DNA from: Gammaproteobacteria bacterium
Lineage (GTDB): Bacteria; Pseudomonadota; Gammaproteobacteria; Steroidobacterales; Steroidobacteraceae
Assembly: GCA_025359565.1 (NCBI GenBank)
Contig: JANYFY010000011.1
Location: 1 to 64,000, forward strand
Direction of reading: 5' to 3'
DNA: 64,000 bases
Shown here in pieces: positions 33,329 to 43,093 of the stretch. Position numbers and translations under genes: made by a program. Numbering within the stretch: the first letter of the stretch is position 1; the number at the start of each line of letters is the position of its first letter. The notes below the pieces were generated by a model. It was not told where the DNA came from and did not search any database. It saw only the letters and a program-made list of their open reading frames with translations.

Positions 33329-36043
33329 ATGAATTCGAATCAGAAATTGTCGTATGCAATCGCAGCGATTTTGAGTGGGAGTGCCGGTGGGTATGCCTAC
33401 GGCGCGCCGGCAGCCGGGGACACCGATGTTAACGCGATTCAAGAAATCGTCGTGACCGCCCAACGCCGCACAGAAAATGTGCAAAATGTACCGATCACGA
33501 TTCAAGCGCTGACGGCAGAAACCTTAGGCCAGCTGAGTGCCACGACTTTTGATGACTACGTAAAGTATCTCCCCAATGTAACCGCGCCCGGCAATGGCCC
33601 GGGCCAGGGTAATATATTCATGCGCGGCTTGAGTTCTGGTACCCAAGGGGGTAGCCAATCGAGCGGTACTATCGGCGGCTTCCCGAACGTCGCGATTTAC
33701 TTAGATGATCAGTCCGGTCAATTGCCATCGCGCAATTTGGATATTTACGCGGCCGACCTTGAGCGCATCGAAGTTCTAGAAGGGCCGCAAGGAACGTTGT
33801 TTGGTGCCGGAGCCCAGGCAGGCGTGGTCCGTTACATTACCAATAAGCCAAAACTCGACAAAACCGAGGCGACAGTCGACGCCGGGTACGGTACTACTGC
33901 ACACGGCGACCCTAATAGTGATCTGACCGCCGTACTCAATTTACCGCTTATTACCGATAAGTTGGCGATACGCGCGGTAATCTATGATGAGAAGCGAGGC
34001 GGTTACATCGATAACGTCCCGGGAACGTTCACACGCAAGGATAGCGATCTTGGCATCTATTACGCGAATTACGCGACCAGCTGTAAACTGGGTTCCCCGA
34101 CCGCAGGGGTGTGCGCAAAAATACTCGATGGAGCTAAAAAGAATCTGAACAGCGCACAAACCTTCGCCGTGCCGCCCGGGAGCCCCGTAATTAATAATAA
34201 CGCCATCGCTGCGCGAGCCATTAATCCGGTCACCTATCAAGGCATGCGTGTCGAAGCGTTGTTTCAGTTTAATGACGACTGGAATGCACTTATTTCTCAA
34301 TCGTATCAGGACATGAATGCACAGGGCGTGTTCTACCAGATGCCCAAGTCCTCGGATGGCGTGTCGCTGAAGCCGTTGGAAGTTACCCTCTTCAATAACT
34401 CTTACAACAAAGATAAATTTTCGAATACTTCGTGGACGATTAACGGTAAATTCGGTGAGATAAAGGCGGTGTATACCGGTGGGTTCTTAGATCGCCATGT
34501 CGACCAGGTCGGCGACTATACAAACTACGCGCGTGGCGTGTATGCCGACTACTACCAGTGTTATGGAACGGGTCCCGGACGTACGTCCACCTGTTTTTCG
34601 CCGAGCACCACTTGGCACGAGACTGAGCGCAACGAGCATTTGAGCAACGAACTTCGCTTAAGCACCCCGGATGATTGGCGTGTACGGGGCATCTTGGGTG
34701 CCTTCATTGAAACCAATAAATTGTTCGATCAAACCGATTGGCTTTATAAGACGATTCCGAATTGCACCTCTAACGCAACACCCGGCACGGCCGGAAACGG
34801 GAATACCGGTTGCATGTCAAATGTAGGGACTGCGCCGGGTTCGAGTGTTGAAAATCCCGGTGCGCAGAATGACAATGTGGCCTTCTTCGAAGATGCCCAG
34901 CGCGTGGTGAAGCAAACCGCCATCTTCGGCTCAGTCGATGTTGACCTGATTCCTAAAGTACTGATACTGACGGCCGGCACACGGCACTATAATTTTGACA
35001 ATTCTTTCCGGGGTAGCGTTACCAGCAGCTTCGGATGTTTCGAGTCGGGTGTGGTTGCGGGTGGTTGTGTCGCGAATGCGAATAACTTAGATAATAGAAA
35101 TCTAACGTCCAAGGAATCTGGATTCAAGAGCCGTGCCAACTTGACCTGGCATATTGCGCCCGATGTGATGCTCTACTACACCTGGTCACAGGGGTTCCGC
35201 CCCGGTGGATTTAATCGCACCAATACTTGTCATATCAAAGGCCCGGATTTGGTCAATCAATTTTGTTTGCCACAGTCCTATCGATCTGACGATTTGACCA
35301 ATAACGAACTTGGGTGGAAAACGGAATTTCTGAACCATCGTTTGCAGGTAAATGGCGCCTTGTACCAGGAGAACTGGAATAACGTTCAGGTCGGATTCTT
35401 TGATCCGGGCGAGACCGGCAACTTGACTTTCGGCACCAACGGCCAAAACTACCGTATCCGCGGATTGGAAACCTCGGTTGTGGCCGTGGTCGTACCGGGG
35501 TTGACGGTTCAGGGCGCAGCGTCCTGGAATCGTAGCGAGCAGACCAATTCGCCGGCGCTGATCAACAACAATCCCTTGAGTGGTAATATCAAACAACCCA
35601 TCACTCAAGCATGTGGAGGCTCCGTGGGTGCAGTCGTCTGTAAGCCATTGAACAACCTATTTGGACCCGTTGGTGGGCCGAGTGCCAACGCACCTCCGAT
35701 CCAATTCAACCTACGGGTGCGTTATGAGTGGTCGGTCAATAACTACAACGCGTTCGTACAGGTGGGGGGGTCGCATATTGGCCACTCGTTTACTGAAGGT
35801 GGCAGTAATCCCTCCATTTCTGCAGGCGGTGTTAACACGACCAGCCTACGGTTCGAAAATCCCGCCTACACGACTTACGATGCCTCCATTGGTGTAGCGA
35901 AGGACGCCTGGGCGGCACACGTTTATGCACAGAACTTAAGCAATTCCAGCGCCAGCGTCTATACCAACACCGGACAATTCGTGGTCGCGGAGACAGTGGT
36001 ACGCCCACGCGTGATCGGTGTGAAGATGAGCTACAAGTTCTAA
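33329..36043 (+). CDS. TonB-dependent outer-membrane receptor (paralogue 1)
   Basis: A 904-residue receptor: signal peptide (about 1-26), TonB box and plug start EIVVTAQRR, plug domain (LEVLEGPQGTLFGAGA-type block, here RIEVLEGPQGTLFG), and a 22-strand barrel ending in an aromatic residue (VIGVKMSYKF). It would take up a substrate too large or scarce for porins using TonB energy. A second receptor of the same build lies at 50,651; shared text includes TTFDDYVKYLPNVT. AAGGAAGGG precedes the ATG. The two receptors bracket the corrinoid demethylation operon, which suggests that they feed it, but their ligands are unknown. Confidence 0.93.
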   Translation: MNSNQKLSYAIAAILSGSAGGYAYGAPAAGDTDVNAIQEIVVTAQRRTENVQNVPITIQALTAETLGQLSATTFDDYVKYLPNVTAPGNGPGQGNIFMRGLSSGTQGGSQSSGTIGGFPNVAIYLDDQSGQLPSRNLDIYAADLERIEVLEGPQGTLFGAGAQAGVVRYITNKPKLDKTEATVDAGYGTTAHGDPNSDLTAVLNLPLITDKLAIRAVIYDEKRGGYIDNVPGTFTRKDSDLGIYYANYATSCKLGSPTAGVCAKILDGAKKNLNSAQTFAVPPGSPVINNNAIAARAINPVTYQGMRVEALFQFNDDWNALISQSYQDMNAQGVFYQMPKSSDGVSLKPLEVTLFNNSYNKDKFSNTSWTINGKFGEIKAVYTGGFLDRHVDQVGDYTNYARGVYADYYQCYGTGPGRTSTCFSPSTTWHETERNEHLSNELRLSTPDDWRVRGILGAFIETNKLFDQTDWLYKTIPNCTSNATPGTAGNGNTGCMSNVGTAPGSSVENPGAQNDNVAFFEDAQRVVKQTAIFGSVDVDLIPKVLILTAGTRHYNFDNSFRGSVTSSFGCFESGVVAGGCVANANNLDNRNLTSKESGFKSRANLTWHIAPDVMLYYTWSQGFRPGGFNRTNTCHIKGPDLVNQFCLPQSYRSDDLTNNELGWKTEFLNHRLQVNGALYQENWNNVQVGFFDPGETGNLTFGTNGQNYRIRGLETSVVAVVVPGLTVQGAASWNRSEQTNSPALINNNPLSGNIKQPITQACGGSVGAVVCKPLNNLFGPVGGPSANAPPIQFNLRVRYEWSVNNYNAFVQVGGSHIGHSFTEGGSNPSISAGGVNTTSLRFENPAYTTYDASIGVAKDAWAAHVYAQNLSNSSASVYTNTGQFVVAETVVRPRVIGVKMSYKF

Positions 36044-36061
36044 GGCTAAACTCAGTGAATA

Positions 36062-36124
36062 CGCAGCCCACCTGCGCGGTGGGCTGCGGTAGATTTAAAG
36101 GCGGGCAATTGCTCGCCTTTTTTT
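36062..36124 (+). terminator. Double hairpin terminator after the TonB receptor
   Basis: A perfect 11-bp stem CGCAGCCCACC/GGTGGGCTGCG (36062-36088) is followed by a second stem AAAGGCG/CGCCTTT (36097-36120) running into a T tract (36118-36124). The second has the form of an intrinsic terminator. The next gene starts only 11 bases further, so read-through may be regulated. Confidence 0.8.
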
Positions 36125-36134
36125 CGGAAGAGAA

Positions 36135-38123
36135 ATGGAAGCAACGGTAATTGATCTCGCCGAGTCCCCGATGGAGTTGGAAACTCAGCGTATTCGCAGT
36201 CTCCTGGAAAAGGGGCAATTTGAGCCTGCCCTCGTAGCATGCGAAGTATTAGCCGCGTCCGTGCCTGAGAATCGTGATGTGCTCTATATGATGGCGGTCA
36301 GCTATCGCTATTTAAAAAAGTTACCCCAGGCTTTGGCTACTCTTGAAAAACTTGAGCGCTTGCACCCGTCCTTTAGCAGATTGTTTCAGGAGCGCGGGCA
36401 TTGCTACGTGGCCATGCGCGACTCCGCGCACGCGATAACGGCTTTTCTGACGGGGGTGAATCTCAATCCCGCATTGCCGGCAAGTTGGCGCACTTTACAA
36501 ACGTTGTTCCGGATGACCGGGCAGACAACCAACGCCAACATGGCCGCCGGGCACGTAGCCACGCTGGATAAGTTGCCAACCGAAATCGTGACTGCCACCA
36601 CTATGTTTTCAGATGGTGACCTTGTTCTCGCGGAGCGTGTGGTCCGGGACTATCTTCTGAAACATGGCAATCACGTGGAGGCAATGCGTTTGTTGGCAAG
36701 GATTGGACTTGTCCAAGATGCCCCAGACGATGCGGAGTTGTTACTTGAAGCCGTATTAGCGATGGCACCGGATTACCAAGCTGCGCGCTATGACTACGCG
36801 CGCGCCCTGTTGCAGCGGCACAAGCATCTACAGGCCATCCATGAGCTTGAGACCTTATTATCAGTTGAACCCGACAACCGAATGTATAAAACGACATATG
36901 CAACCGCACGGGTGGGGCTCGGCGAACATGAACGAGCCCTTAGCATTTATCGCGAACTCCTAGCCGATGCGCCACAGGCAGCCGACATCCATTTATCAGT
37001 CGCGCATTCACTGAAAACCCTCGGGCATGCAAATGGAGCCATAGAAGCCTATCGCGCCGCGGTGGCTGCTCGACCTACCTATGGCGACGCCTATTGGAGC
37101 CTAGCCAACCTCAAAACTTACCGATTTTCGGACGACGAAATCGGGCGAATGCGTAGCGCAGTAACTGCGGATACGCTCCCGTCTGATGATCGATATCACC
37201 TATGTTTTGCCTTGGGCAAGGCACTTGAGGATCGCGCCGAATTCGCGCAGTCTTACGCGTACTACGAACGCGGCAATGCGCTCAAAAAATCTGAAATTCA
37301 CTACCGCCCGGAACCGATCGAGCGCAATGCGCAATTGCAGCGCGAAGTATGTACCCCGCAATTTTTCGATAATCGACGCGGCGTGGGTTTTGCGAGCAAG
37401 GATCCGATATTTATTGTTGGGTTACCGCGTTCCGGCTCAACGTTGATCGAACAAATACTTGCCTCGCATTCCAAGGTCGAGGGCACCATGGAACTCGCGG
37501 ATATTGCGCGGATCGTGCAAGAACTTCAGGGACGTGAAAGCAACGCTAAGAATCCGCGTTACCCGACAATGATGACTGATATGTTACCGGAAGAATTTTG
37601 CCAGTTAGGCGAAAAATACGTTCACGATACGCGCGTATACCGAAGCGGCAAACCCTTTTTCATCGATAAAATGCCCAATAACTTTCGACATATTGGACTG
37701 ATACATCTCATACTTCCTAATGCCAAAATTATTGATGCACGCCGCGAGGCTATGGCGTGCTGCTTCAGCAATTTCAAACAGTTGTTCGCCTCAGGTCAAG
37801 AATTTACTTACAGCATTGAGGACATCGCACGCTATTACCGAAGCTACATTGAACTCATGAATCACTGGGACCGCGCGCTTCCAGGTAAGATTTTACGCGT
37901 GCAGCACGAAGACGTGGTCAACGATCTTGAGGGTAATGTTCGACGCCTCTTAGAGTTCTGCGACCTAAAGTTTGAATCCACCTGCCTCGAATTCTTTAAA
38001 ACCGAGCGCAGCATTCGCACCGCCAGTTCCGAGCAAGTTCGAAAACCCATTAGTCGCGAGGGGCTTGATCAATGGCGAAATTTCGAACCCTGGCTAGGGC
38101 CGCTTAAAGCCGCTCTCGTATGA
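36135..38123 (+). CDS. TPR-repeat sulfotransferase family protein
   Basis: Codes for 662 residues. Roughly the first 350 form tetratricopeptide repeats (for example VLYMMAVSYRYLKKLPQALA, DIHLSVAHSLKTLGHANGAI). From about 420 on is a sulfotransferase domain with the PAPS-binding loop PIFIVGLPRSGSTLIEQ and the later KPFFIDKMPNNFRHI and DARREAMACCFSNF. Such two-domain proteins often sit next to TonB receptors in related bacteria; the sulphated target, perhaps a peptide or surface molecule, is not known. Its stop overlaps the next start by four bases (ATGA), so it leads the long operon. Confidence 0.9.
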   Translation: MEATVIDLAESPMELETQRIRSLLEKGQFEPALVACEVLAASVPENRDVLYMMAVSYRYLKKLPQALATLEKLERLHPSFSRLFQERGHCYVAMRDSAHAITAFLTGVNLNPALPASWRTLQTLFRMTGQTTNANMAAGHVATLDKLPTEIVTATTMFSDGDLVLAERVVRDYLLKHGNHVEAMRLLARIGLVQDAPDDAELLLEAVLAMAPDYQAARYDYARALLQRHKHLQAIHELETLLSVEPDNRMYKTTYATARVGLGEHERALSIYRELLADAPQAADIHLSVAHSLKTLGHANGAIEAYRAAVAARPTYGDAYWSLANLKTYRFSDDEIGRMRSAVTADTLPSDDRYHLCFALGKALEDRAEFAQSYAYYERGNALKKSEIHYRPEPIERNAQLQREVCTPQFFDNRRGVGFASKDPIFIVGLPRSGSTLIEQILASHSKVEGTMELADIARIVQELQGRESNAKNPRYPTMMTDMLPEEFCQLGEKYVHDTRVYRSGKPFFIDKMPNNFRHIGLIHLILPNAKIIDARREAMACCFSNFKQLFASGQEFTYSIEDIARYYRSYIELMNHWDRALPGKILRVQHEDVVNDLEGNVRRLLEFCDLKFESTCLEFFKTERSIRTASSEQVRKPISREGLDQWRNFEPWLGPLKAALV

Positions 38124-39385
38124 ACCCCCGCTACTCCTCGCACGTTCGCTGGCGCATATTTTCGCTTCTTTTTGGCTTTGGTTTCATTGCCTACTTTCAG
38201 CAAAAAAGTTTGACCATTGTGGCGGATCAAATGATGCCGCAATTGCATTTAAGCCAGCTGCAAATAGGCTGGCTGGAACAGGCATTCGTGATCGGTTATG
38301 CACTTTTCCAGTTGCCCGGCGGCATCTTTGGGCAACGCTTCGGTGCGCGCCTAGGATTTACGGTCATTGGACTGGCTGCATTTTTTGCAACCATTGCGAC
38401 ACCGTTAGCACCGGTACTATTTACTGGACGGGGCTTGTTTCTAGCGTTGTTAAGCGTTCAATTATTTTTAGGTGTTGCTCAAGGCGCTATTTTTCCGATT
38501 TCAGCAGGGGTATTCGAAGCTTGGTTTCCGCCTAAGCGCTGGTCCTTTGTTCAGGGACTGCAATCCATGGGGTTAGGCCTTGGGGCTGCTCTGACTGCGC
38601 CATTAATTGCGACCTTGATGCTTAAGATAGGGTGGCAACGCTCGCTGCTATGGACGTCCATTCCAGCGCTTCTCGTGATCGCATTCTGGGCTTGGTACGG
38701 ACGCAATAGGCCGCGCGAGCACCGACGAGTATCGCCTGCGGAACTGGCGATGATTGGGGGCCGTAGCCAAGTACAGGTGACCGGTGCGATTACCTTCAGA
38801 CGAGTGTGGGCCTCGGTCACTAATAGAAACGTATTGCTGCTGGCAATTTCCTACGTATCGATGAATTATGCCTATTACTTGCTCTCCAATTGGGTGTTCT
38901 TGTATCTCGTGCAAGAACGCCATTTCTCGCTTTTAGAAAGTGGTTGGCTTGCCATGACTCCGCCCTTAGCGGCCGGTCTCGGTGCGGGTGTAGGGGGTGT
39001 ACTGACCGGGCTATTGTGCAAACATTTTGGGCTGCGGTGGGGATACCGTTGGGTACCCCTCCTCTCCTTACCCAGCGCAGGTGTACTGCTCTTGATGGGG
39101 GTCAATGCGGATAATCCCTATCTAGCGGTCATTGCGCTGGCCGGTAGTTTTTTCTGTATTGAGCTTACCGAAGGGTCCTACTGGGGAACCGTAATGTCAG
39201 TCGCTAAGGGCGATACGATGATTGCGGGCGGCGTAATGAATACGGGAGGCAATCTCGGTGGGATTATCGGGATTCCCATTGTGGCTTATCTTTCGGGTCA
39301 ACATCAATGGCACGCGGCTTTCCTGATCGGAGCAGCCGCCGCCATTTTAAGTGCAGTCGCTTGGCTGGGCATCAATGCCGAGTAA
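38120..39385 (+). CDS. MFS transporter (anion:cation symporter-like)
   Basis: A 421-residue, twelve-helix carrier. It starts by the overlap ATGA with the sulfotransferase gene. Motifs include the GWLEQAFVIGYALFQLPGG and IFGQRFGAR (A-motif) of the ACS family, which imports organic acids and related compounds; the region FFCIELTEGSYWGTVMSVA is typical too. Given its operon it may import the substrate or an intermediate of the corrinoid pathway across the inner membrane, but that is inference. Confidence 0.88.
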   Translation: MNPRYSSHVRWRIFSLLFGFGFIAYFQQKSLTIVADQMMPQLHLSQLQIGWLEQAFVIGYALFQLPGGIFGQRFGARLGFTVIGLAAFFATIATPLAPVLFTGRGLFLALLSVQLFLGVAQGAIFPISAGVFEAWFPPKRWSFVQGLQSMGLGLGAALTAPLIATLMLKIGWQRSLLWTSIPALLVIAFWAWYGRNRPREHRRVSPAELAMIGGRSQVQVTGAITFRRVWASVTNRNVLLLAISYVSMNYAYYLLSNWVFLYLVQERHFSLLESGWLAMTPPLAAGLGAGVGGVLTGLLCKHFGLRWGYRWVPLLSLPSAGVLLLMGVNADNPYLAVIALAGSFFCIELTEGSYWGTVMSVAKGDTMIAGGVMNTGGNLGGIIGIPIVAYLSGQHQWHAAFLIGAAAAILSAVAWLGINAE

Positions 39386-41387
39386 AGATCTGATGCTCGG
39401 CCTCGACACGGGGGGTACCTATACCGATGCCGTCTTGTTGTCGGAAGGCCAGGTGATCGCCAGCGCTAAAGCTCTGACCACCCCTTGGGACTTGGCGATC
39501 GGGATTCGCCAGGCAATCCACGCGGTGCTTAAGTCGCTACCCAGCGCTCACCAAGCTATTAGCCTTGTTTCCGTATCAACGACGCTTGCAACCAACGCGG
39601 TCGTCGAAGGTCGATTTAGTCCGGTGTGTACGTTGTTAATTGGGTTTGATTCCCAAATGCTGGAACGCTCAGGACTCACCAAAAAAAGCGGGGGTAGTGT
39701 TGTACTGATCAGTGGTGGGCATTCCGCCACCGGTGACGAAACTTGTGCGCTTGATGAAGCAGCAATCCAGCAGGCTGTCAGAGAACGAAATCACCAAGTA
39801 GAGGCTTTCGCCGTGGCAGCCAATTTTTCGGTGCGCAATCCGGCACATGAAATTCGAGCCCGTGAAATTATTCGTAAGCTCTCTCCAAAGCCGGTGACCT
39901 GTGCCTATGAGCTAAGCTCTAAGTTAGACGCACCGCGTCGCGCCCTGACCGCAACGCTGAATGCGCGGCTCACTCCCCAGATACGGCATCTAATAGAAGC
40001 TCTACTAGAAGTCATCAAACACGAAGCAATCAATGCACCTTTGATGATAGTTAAAGGAGACGGTTCGTTGATGAAATCCGACATCGCACTGGAATACCCA
40101 GTAGAAACGATATTGTCGGGACCGGCAGCGAGCGTCGTTGGCGCAACTTTCTTAAGTGGGTTGCAGGACTTCATCGTCTCCGATATGGGCGGTACGACCA
40201 CCGATATCGCCGTAGTGTCGAATGGCCGTCCCGCGATCAGAAGTGAAGGCGCATTAGTAGGCGTATGGCGCACGATGGTAGAGGCGGTCGATGTACGCAC
40301 CCACGCACTGGGGGGCGATAGCGAGGTCAATTTCAACCGGCAAATACAACTGTGTGTGGGTCCGCGTAAGGCCATGCCCTTAAGTCTGTTGGCACAAAAA
40401 TTCCCGGCAGCGCTAAGCTCGCTGGCCGCTATTGCCGAATTGGAGCGTTTGCCGGACCACGCGACAGAATTCGCATTTTGCAATCCACAGCGCACTGCCC
40501 CGCAAACCCTGACAACCCTCGAGCGCGGCGTGTGGAATTCTCTTAAGTCTGAACCGCTACCCGTATCGGCAGTCGTGCGTAATGGTTCTGGCTTAGCGGC
40601 TCTGCACCGACTGGTTGACGCGCGACTCGTTACGCTGGCGGCCTTCACGCCCAGTGACGCCTTGCATGTCTTGAATCGTCAGCAGGGATGGTGTCGCGAA
40701 GCCGCGGTCTATGGAGCCCGAATTCTCGCGACTCATGAGCGTAATGCCCGTGCGCGCGGCGCTGCGGCGACCCCGGAAAATGTTAGCGAACGCATCTACG
40801 AGCAGGTGGTGCAATCGACCTGCCGCGCCCTCCTAGAAGCCGCGTTGGCTCAGGATCCAGGCATCGAACGCACGACGAGCTGGGGCAACTTGGGCGAGAA
40901 ACTCATTGAAGAAGTGATTGCGGGAGCAAAGTTTTCCGCCCTACTCCATGCAAAATTCGAGCTCGCACGTCCATTGGTGGCTATCGGAGCGCCCGTGAGT
41001 GCGTACTACCCTGAGGTGGCGCGTCGACTTGCCGCCATGCTATCCATCCCGCGGCACGCAGAAGTTTGTAATGCCGTCGGGGCCGTTGCCGGCGTCGTCT
41101 CTCAGACGGTGGACATACTCGTTAATCAAACGACCTTCAAAGTCTTTCGCGTTCATGATCCGGCCGCCATCAGAGACTACCCTGACTTTGCACCCGCGCT
41201 GACGCACGCAAAACGTGCCTCAGCCGAACTCGCATTGGCGGCAGCTCGTCGCGCCGGGGCGGCTGATCCCCATGTAGAAACTGAGGTATTTGAGAAACGC
41301 GCTCAAAGTGCAGCAGATGATTATCTAGCGGAAGCCACCGTGCGATCAGTGGCTACCGGCCGCCCGATAGTGGGTCATGTTAATTAA
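39375..41387 (+). CDS. Hydantoinase/oxoprolinase family protein (HyuA-like), without HyuB partner
   Basis: Codes for 670 residues from the ATG at 39375, which overlaps the end of the MFS gene; a start eight codons earlier is possible. The ASKHA fold is clear: MLGLDTGGTYTDAVLL, TTLATNAVVEGR, ILSGPAASVVGA and VSDMGGTTTDIAVV (phosphate loops). Enzymes of this type open hydantoin or 5-oxoproline rings with ATP, usually with a HyuB subunit. No hyuB is present here and the next gene is the MttB methyltransferase. It may open a methylated ring before demethylation, or it may serve the corrinoid proteins as an ATPase, since activators of corrinoids share this fold. Confidence 0.85.
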   Translation: MPSKDLMLGLDTGGTYTDAVLLSEGQVIASAKALTTPWDLAIGIRQAIHAVLKSLPSAHQAISLVSVSTTLATNAVVEGRFSPVCTLLIGFDSQMLERSGLTKKSGGSVVLISGGHSATGDETCALDEAAIQQAVRERNHQVEAFAVAANFSVRNPAHEIRAREIIRKLSPKPVTCAYELSSKLDAPRRALTATLNARLTPQIRHLIEALLEVIKHEAINAPLMIVKGDGSLMKSDIALEYPVETILSGPAASVVGATFLSGLQDFIVSDMGGTTTDIAVVSNGRPAIRSEGALVGVWRTMVEAVDVRTHALGGDSEVNFNRQIQLCVGPRKAMPLSLLAQKFPAALSSLAAIAELERLPDHATEFAFCNPQRTAPQTLTTLERGVWNSLKSEPLPVSAVVRNGSGLAALHRLVDARLVTLAAFTPSDALHVLNRQQGWCREAAVYGARILATHERNARARGAAATPENVSERIYEQVVQSTCRALLEAALAQDPGIERTTSWGNLGEKLIEEVIAGAKFSALLHAKFELARPLVAIGAPVSAYYPEVARRLAAMLSIPRHAEVCNAVGAVAGVVSQTVDILVNQTTFKVFRVHDPAAIRDYPDFAPALTHAKRASAELALAAARRAGAADPHVETEVFEKRAQSAADDYLAEATVRSVATGRPIVGHVN

Positions 41388-41407
41388 AAATAGACTGAGG
41401 TGACAAT

Positions 41408-42967
41408 TTGAGCAAAATTCCCGAAGAATCAATCGGTCGTCGTAATCGCCGCCGCCCAAGCGGGACCGAAGTCAGTCACGCCGTGGTGGATCGGACCCGC
41501 GCCTATCGACACTTGCGTAATCCATTTACGCCGATGAAGGTATTCTCGGATGACCAGGTTGCGTCCCTACACGACGCGGCGTTGGGGATGTTAGAGACTC
41601 AAGGCATGAAGGTCTTATCCGACGATGCCCGTCGCTTATATTCCGCAGCGGGTGCCGACGTCGACGACGCGACCCAAATGGTAAGAATGAGTCGGGACTT
41701 AGTGACGCGTTCGATCGCGAGCGCACCGCGGGATATCACGATGCACTCGGTGGATCCCGAAAGGCATGTGCCGCTGTCAGAGGGCTGCGTGGCATTTGCG
41801 CCTACTTCCGGACCGCCCAATATTATGGACACCGCACGCGGACGACGTCCTGGAACATTGGAGGATTTTTGCAACCTCATGAAACTTTCGCAGAGTTTCG
41901 AGGTGATTCATGTGTTGGGAGGTGCGACCGAACCTCAAGATATTCCGGTCCAAAATCGTCATTTAGAATTTACACGGGCACAACTAATGTTGTCCGATAA
42001 AATTCCGTTGGTGTTCTCGCGCGGGCACAAACAAGTCGCAGATAATTTTGAGCTGATACGCTTGGCGCACGGTATTTCACTCGACGAGTTTAAAAAACGC
42101 CCGTATACATACACTATTATTAATACCAATTCGCCGCTGCAGCTCGATATCCCGATGGCCGACGGGATTATTGATTTTGCCACGGCGGGCCAGGTGCTGA
42201 TTATCACGCCATTTACACTGGCAGGCGCGATGGCACCGGTGACCATCGCGGGCGCGCTCACCTTGGCACACGCGGAAGCGTTAGCAGGGTTGACACTGGC
42301 GCAAATTGTGCGGCCGGGCGCACCGGTGGTGTACGGGAGCTTTACCTCCAATGTCGACATGAAGTCGGGGTCACCCGCTTTTGGTACGCCGGAGTACGTA
42401 AAGGCCGCTTTTGGCGCAGGACAAATGGCGCGCTTTCTGGGATTGCCGTGGCGCTCCTCGAACGCCACCGCCTCGAATACCCCCGATGCGCAGTCGGTGT
42501 ACGAATCCCAGATGAGTTTGTGGGGCGCGCTGTTTGGCGGCGCCAATTTTATTTTGCATGCGGCGGGTTGGCTTGAGAGCGGGCTCACCACGTCGTATGA
42601 GAAATTTATTTTGGATATCGAAATGCTGCAAATGTTTGCGGAGATGTTTCAACCCGTGGGTGCGACGCCCGCCGATCTGGCCGTTGAGGCAGTGGCTGAG
42701 GTAGGCGCAGGCGGTCATTTCTTTGGTTGCGCGCACACAATGGAACGCTACCGCAGTGCTTTTTACGCACCCTTGGTATCCGATTGGCGTAACTACGGCA
42801 GCTGGGCGGATGATGGTGCGAAGACTGCCACTCAACGTGCAACCGGAATATGGCAAAACACGTTGGCGCGGTATGTGGCACCGCCCCGCGATGTGGCAAT
42901 CGTCGAGGCGCTAGACTCCTATGTAGCTCGACGTATTTCTGAGGGCGGCGCCCCACCAATTACTTAA
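41408..42967 (+). CDS. MttB-superfamily corrinoid methyltransferase (non-pyrrolysine, copy 1)
   Basis: A 519-residue member of the trimethylamine methyltransferase family. Typical blocks include FTPMKVFSDDQVASLHDAALGML, TPFTLAGAMAPVTIAGAL, VRPGAPVVYGSF and a C-terminal EVGAGGHFFGCAHTMERYR. The frame has no internal TAG, so it is the pyrrolysine-free branch, members of which demethylate quaternary amines such as glycine betaine, carnitine or proline betaine in anaerobes. It should pass a methyl group to the corrinoid protein encoded next. The gene opens the corrinoid segment of the operon. The substrate is unresolved. Confidence 0.92.
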   Translation: MSKIPEESIGRRNRRRPSGTEVSHAVVDRTRAYRHLRNPFTPMKVFSDDQVASLHDAALGMLETQGMKVLSDDARRLYSAAGADVDDATQMVRMSRDLVTRSIASAPRDITMHSVDPERHVPLSEGCVAFAPTSGPPNIMDTARGRRPGTLEDFCNLMKLSQSFEVIHVLGGATEPQDIPVQNRHLEFTRAQLMLSDKIPLVFSRGHKQVADNFELIRLAHGISLDEFKKRPYTYTIINTNSPLQLDIPMADGIIDFATAGQVLIITPFTLAGAMAPVTIAGALTLAHAEALAGLTLAQIVRPGAPVVYGSFTSNVDMKSGSPAFGTPEYVKAAFGAGQMARFLGLPWRSSNATASNTPDAQSVYESQMSLWGALFGGANFILHAAGWLESGLTTSYEKFILDIEMLQMFAEMFQPVGATPADLAVEAVAEVGAGGHFFGCAHTMERYRSAFYAPLVSDWRNYGSWADDGAKTATQRATGIWQNTLARYVAPPRDVAIVEALDSYVARRISEGGAPPIT

Positions 42968-43093
42968 CATGTCGCTTCCTGATATACTGCTGTCGCGATT
43001 TTGCAAGTCTCAAAACCCACAGGGACTTAACATCAAGTGTAACAAGGGCCGCGTAAGATGCTGCGGCTGCTCACAAAAACGCGGGAGATGATG

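Noticed and set aside
39375-41387. Full N-methylhydantoinase (creatinine) pathway
   Set aside because: Only a HyuA-like gene is present; no hyuB, creatinine deaminase or carbamoylsarcosine amidase gene was seen, although sarcosine oxidase is.
42968-43093. Cobalamin or glycine-betaine-type riboswitch before the corrinoid protein gene
   Set aside because: The 126-base gap is too short for a cobalamin riboswitch and shows no B12-box-like block; nothing else recognisable.
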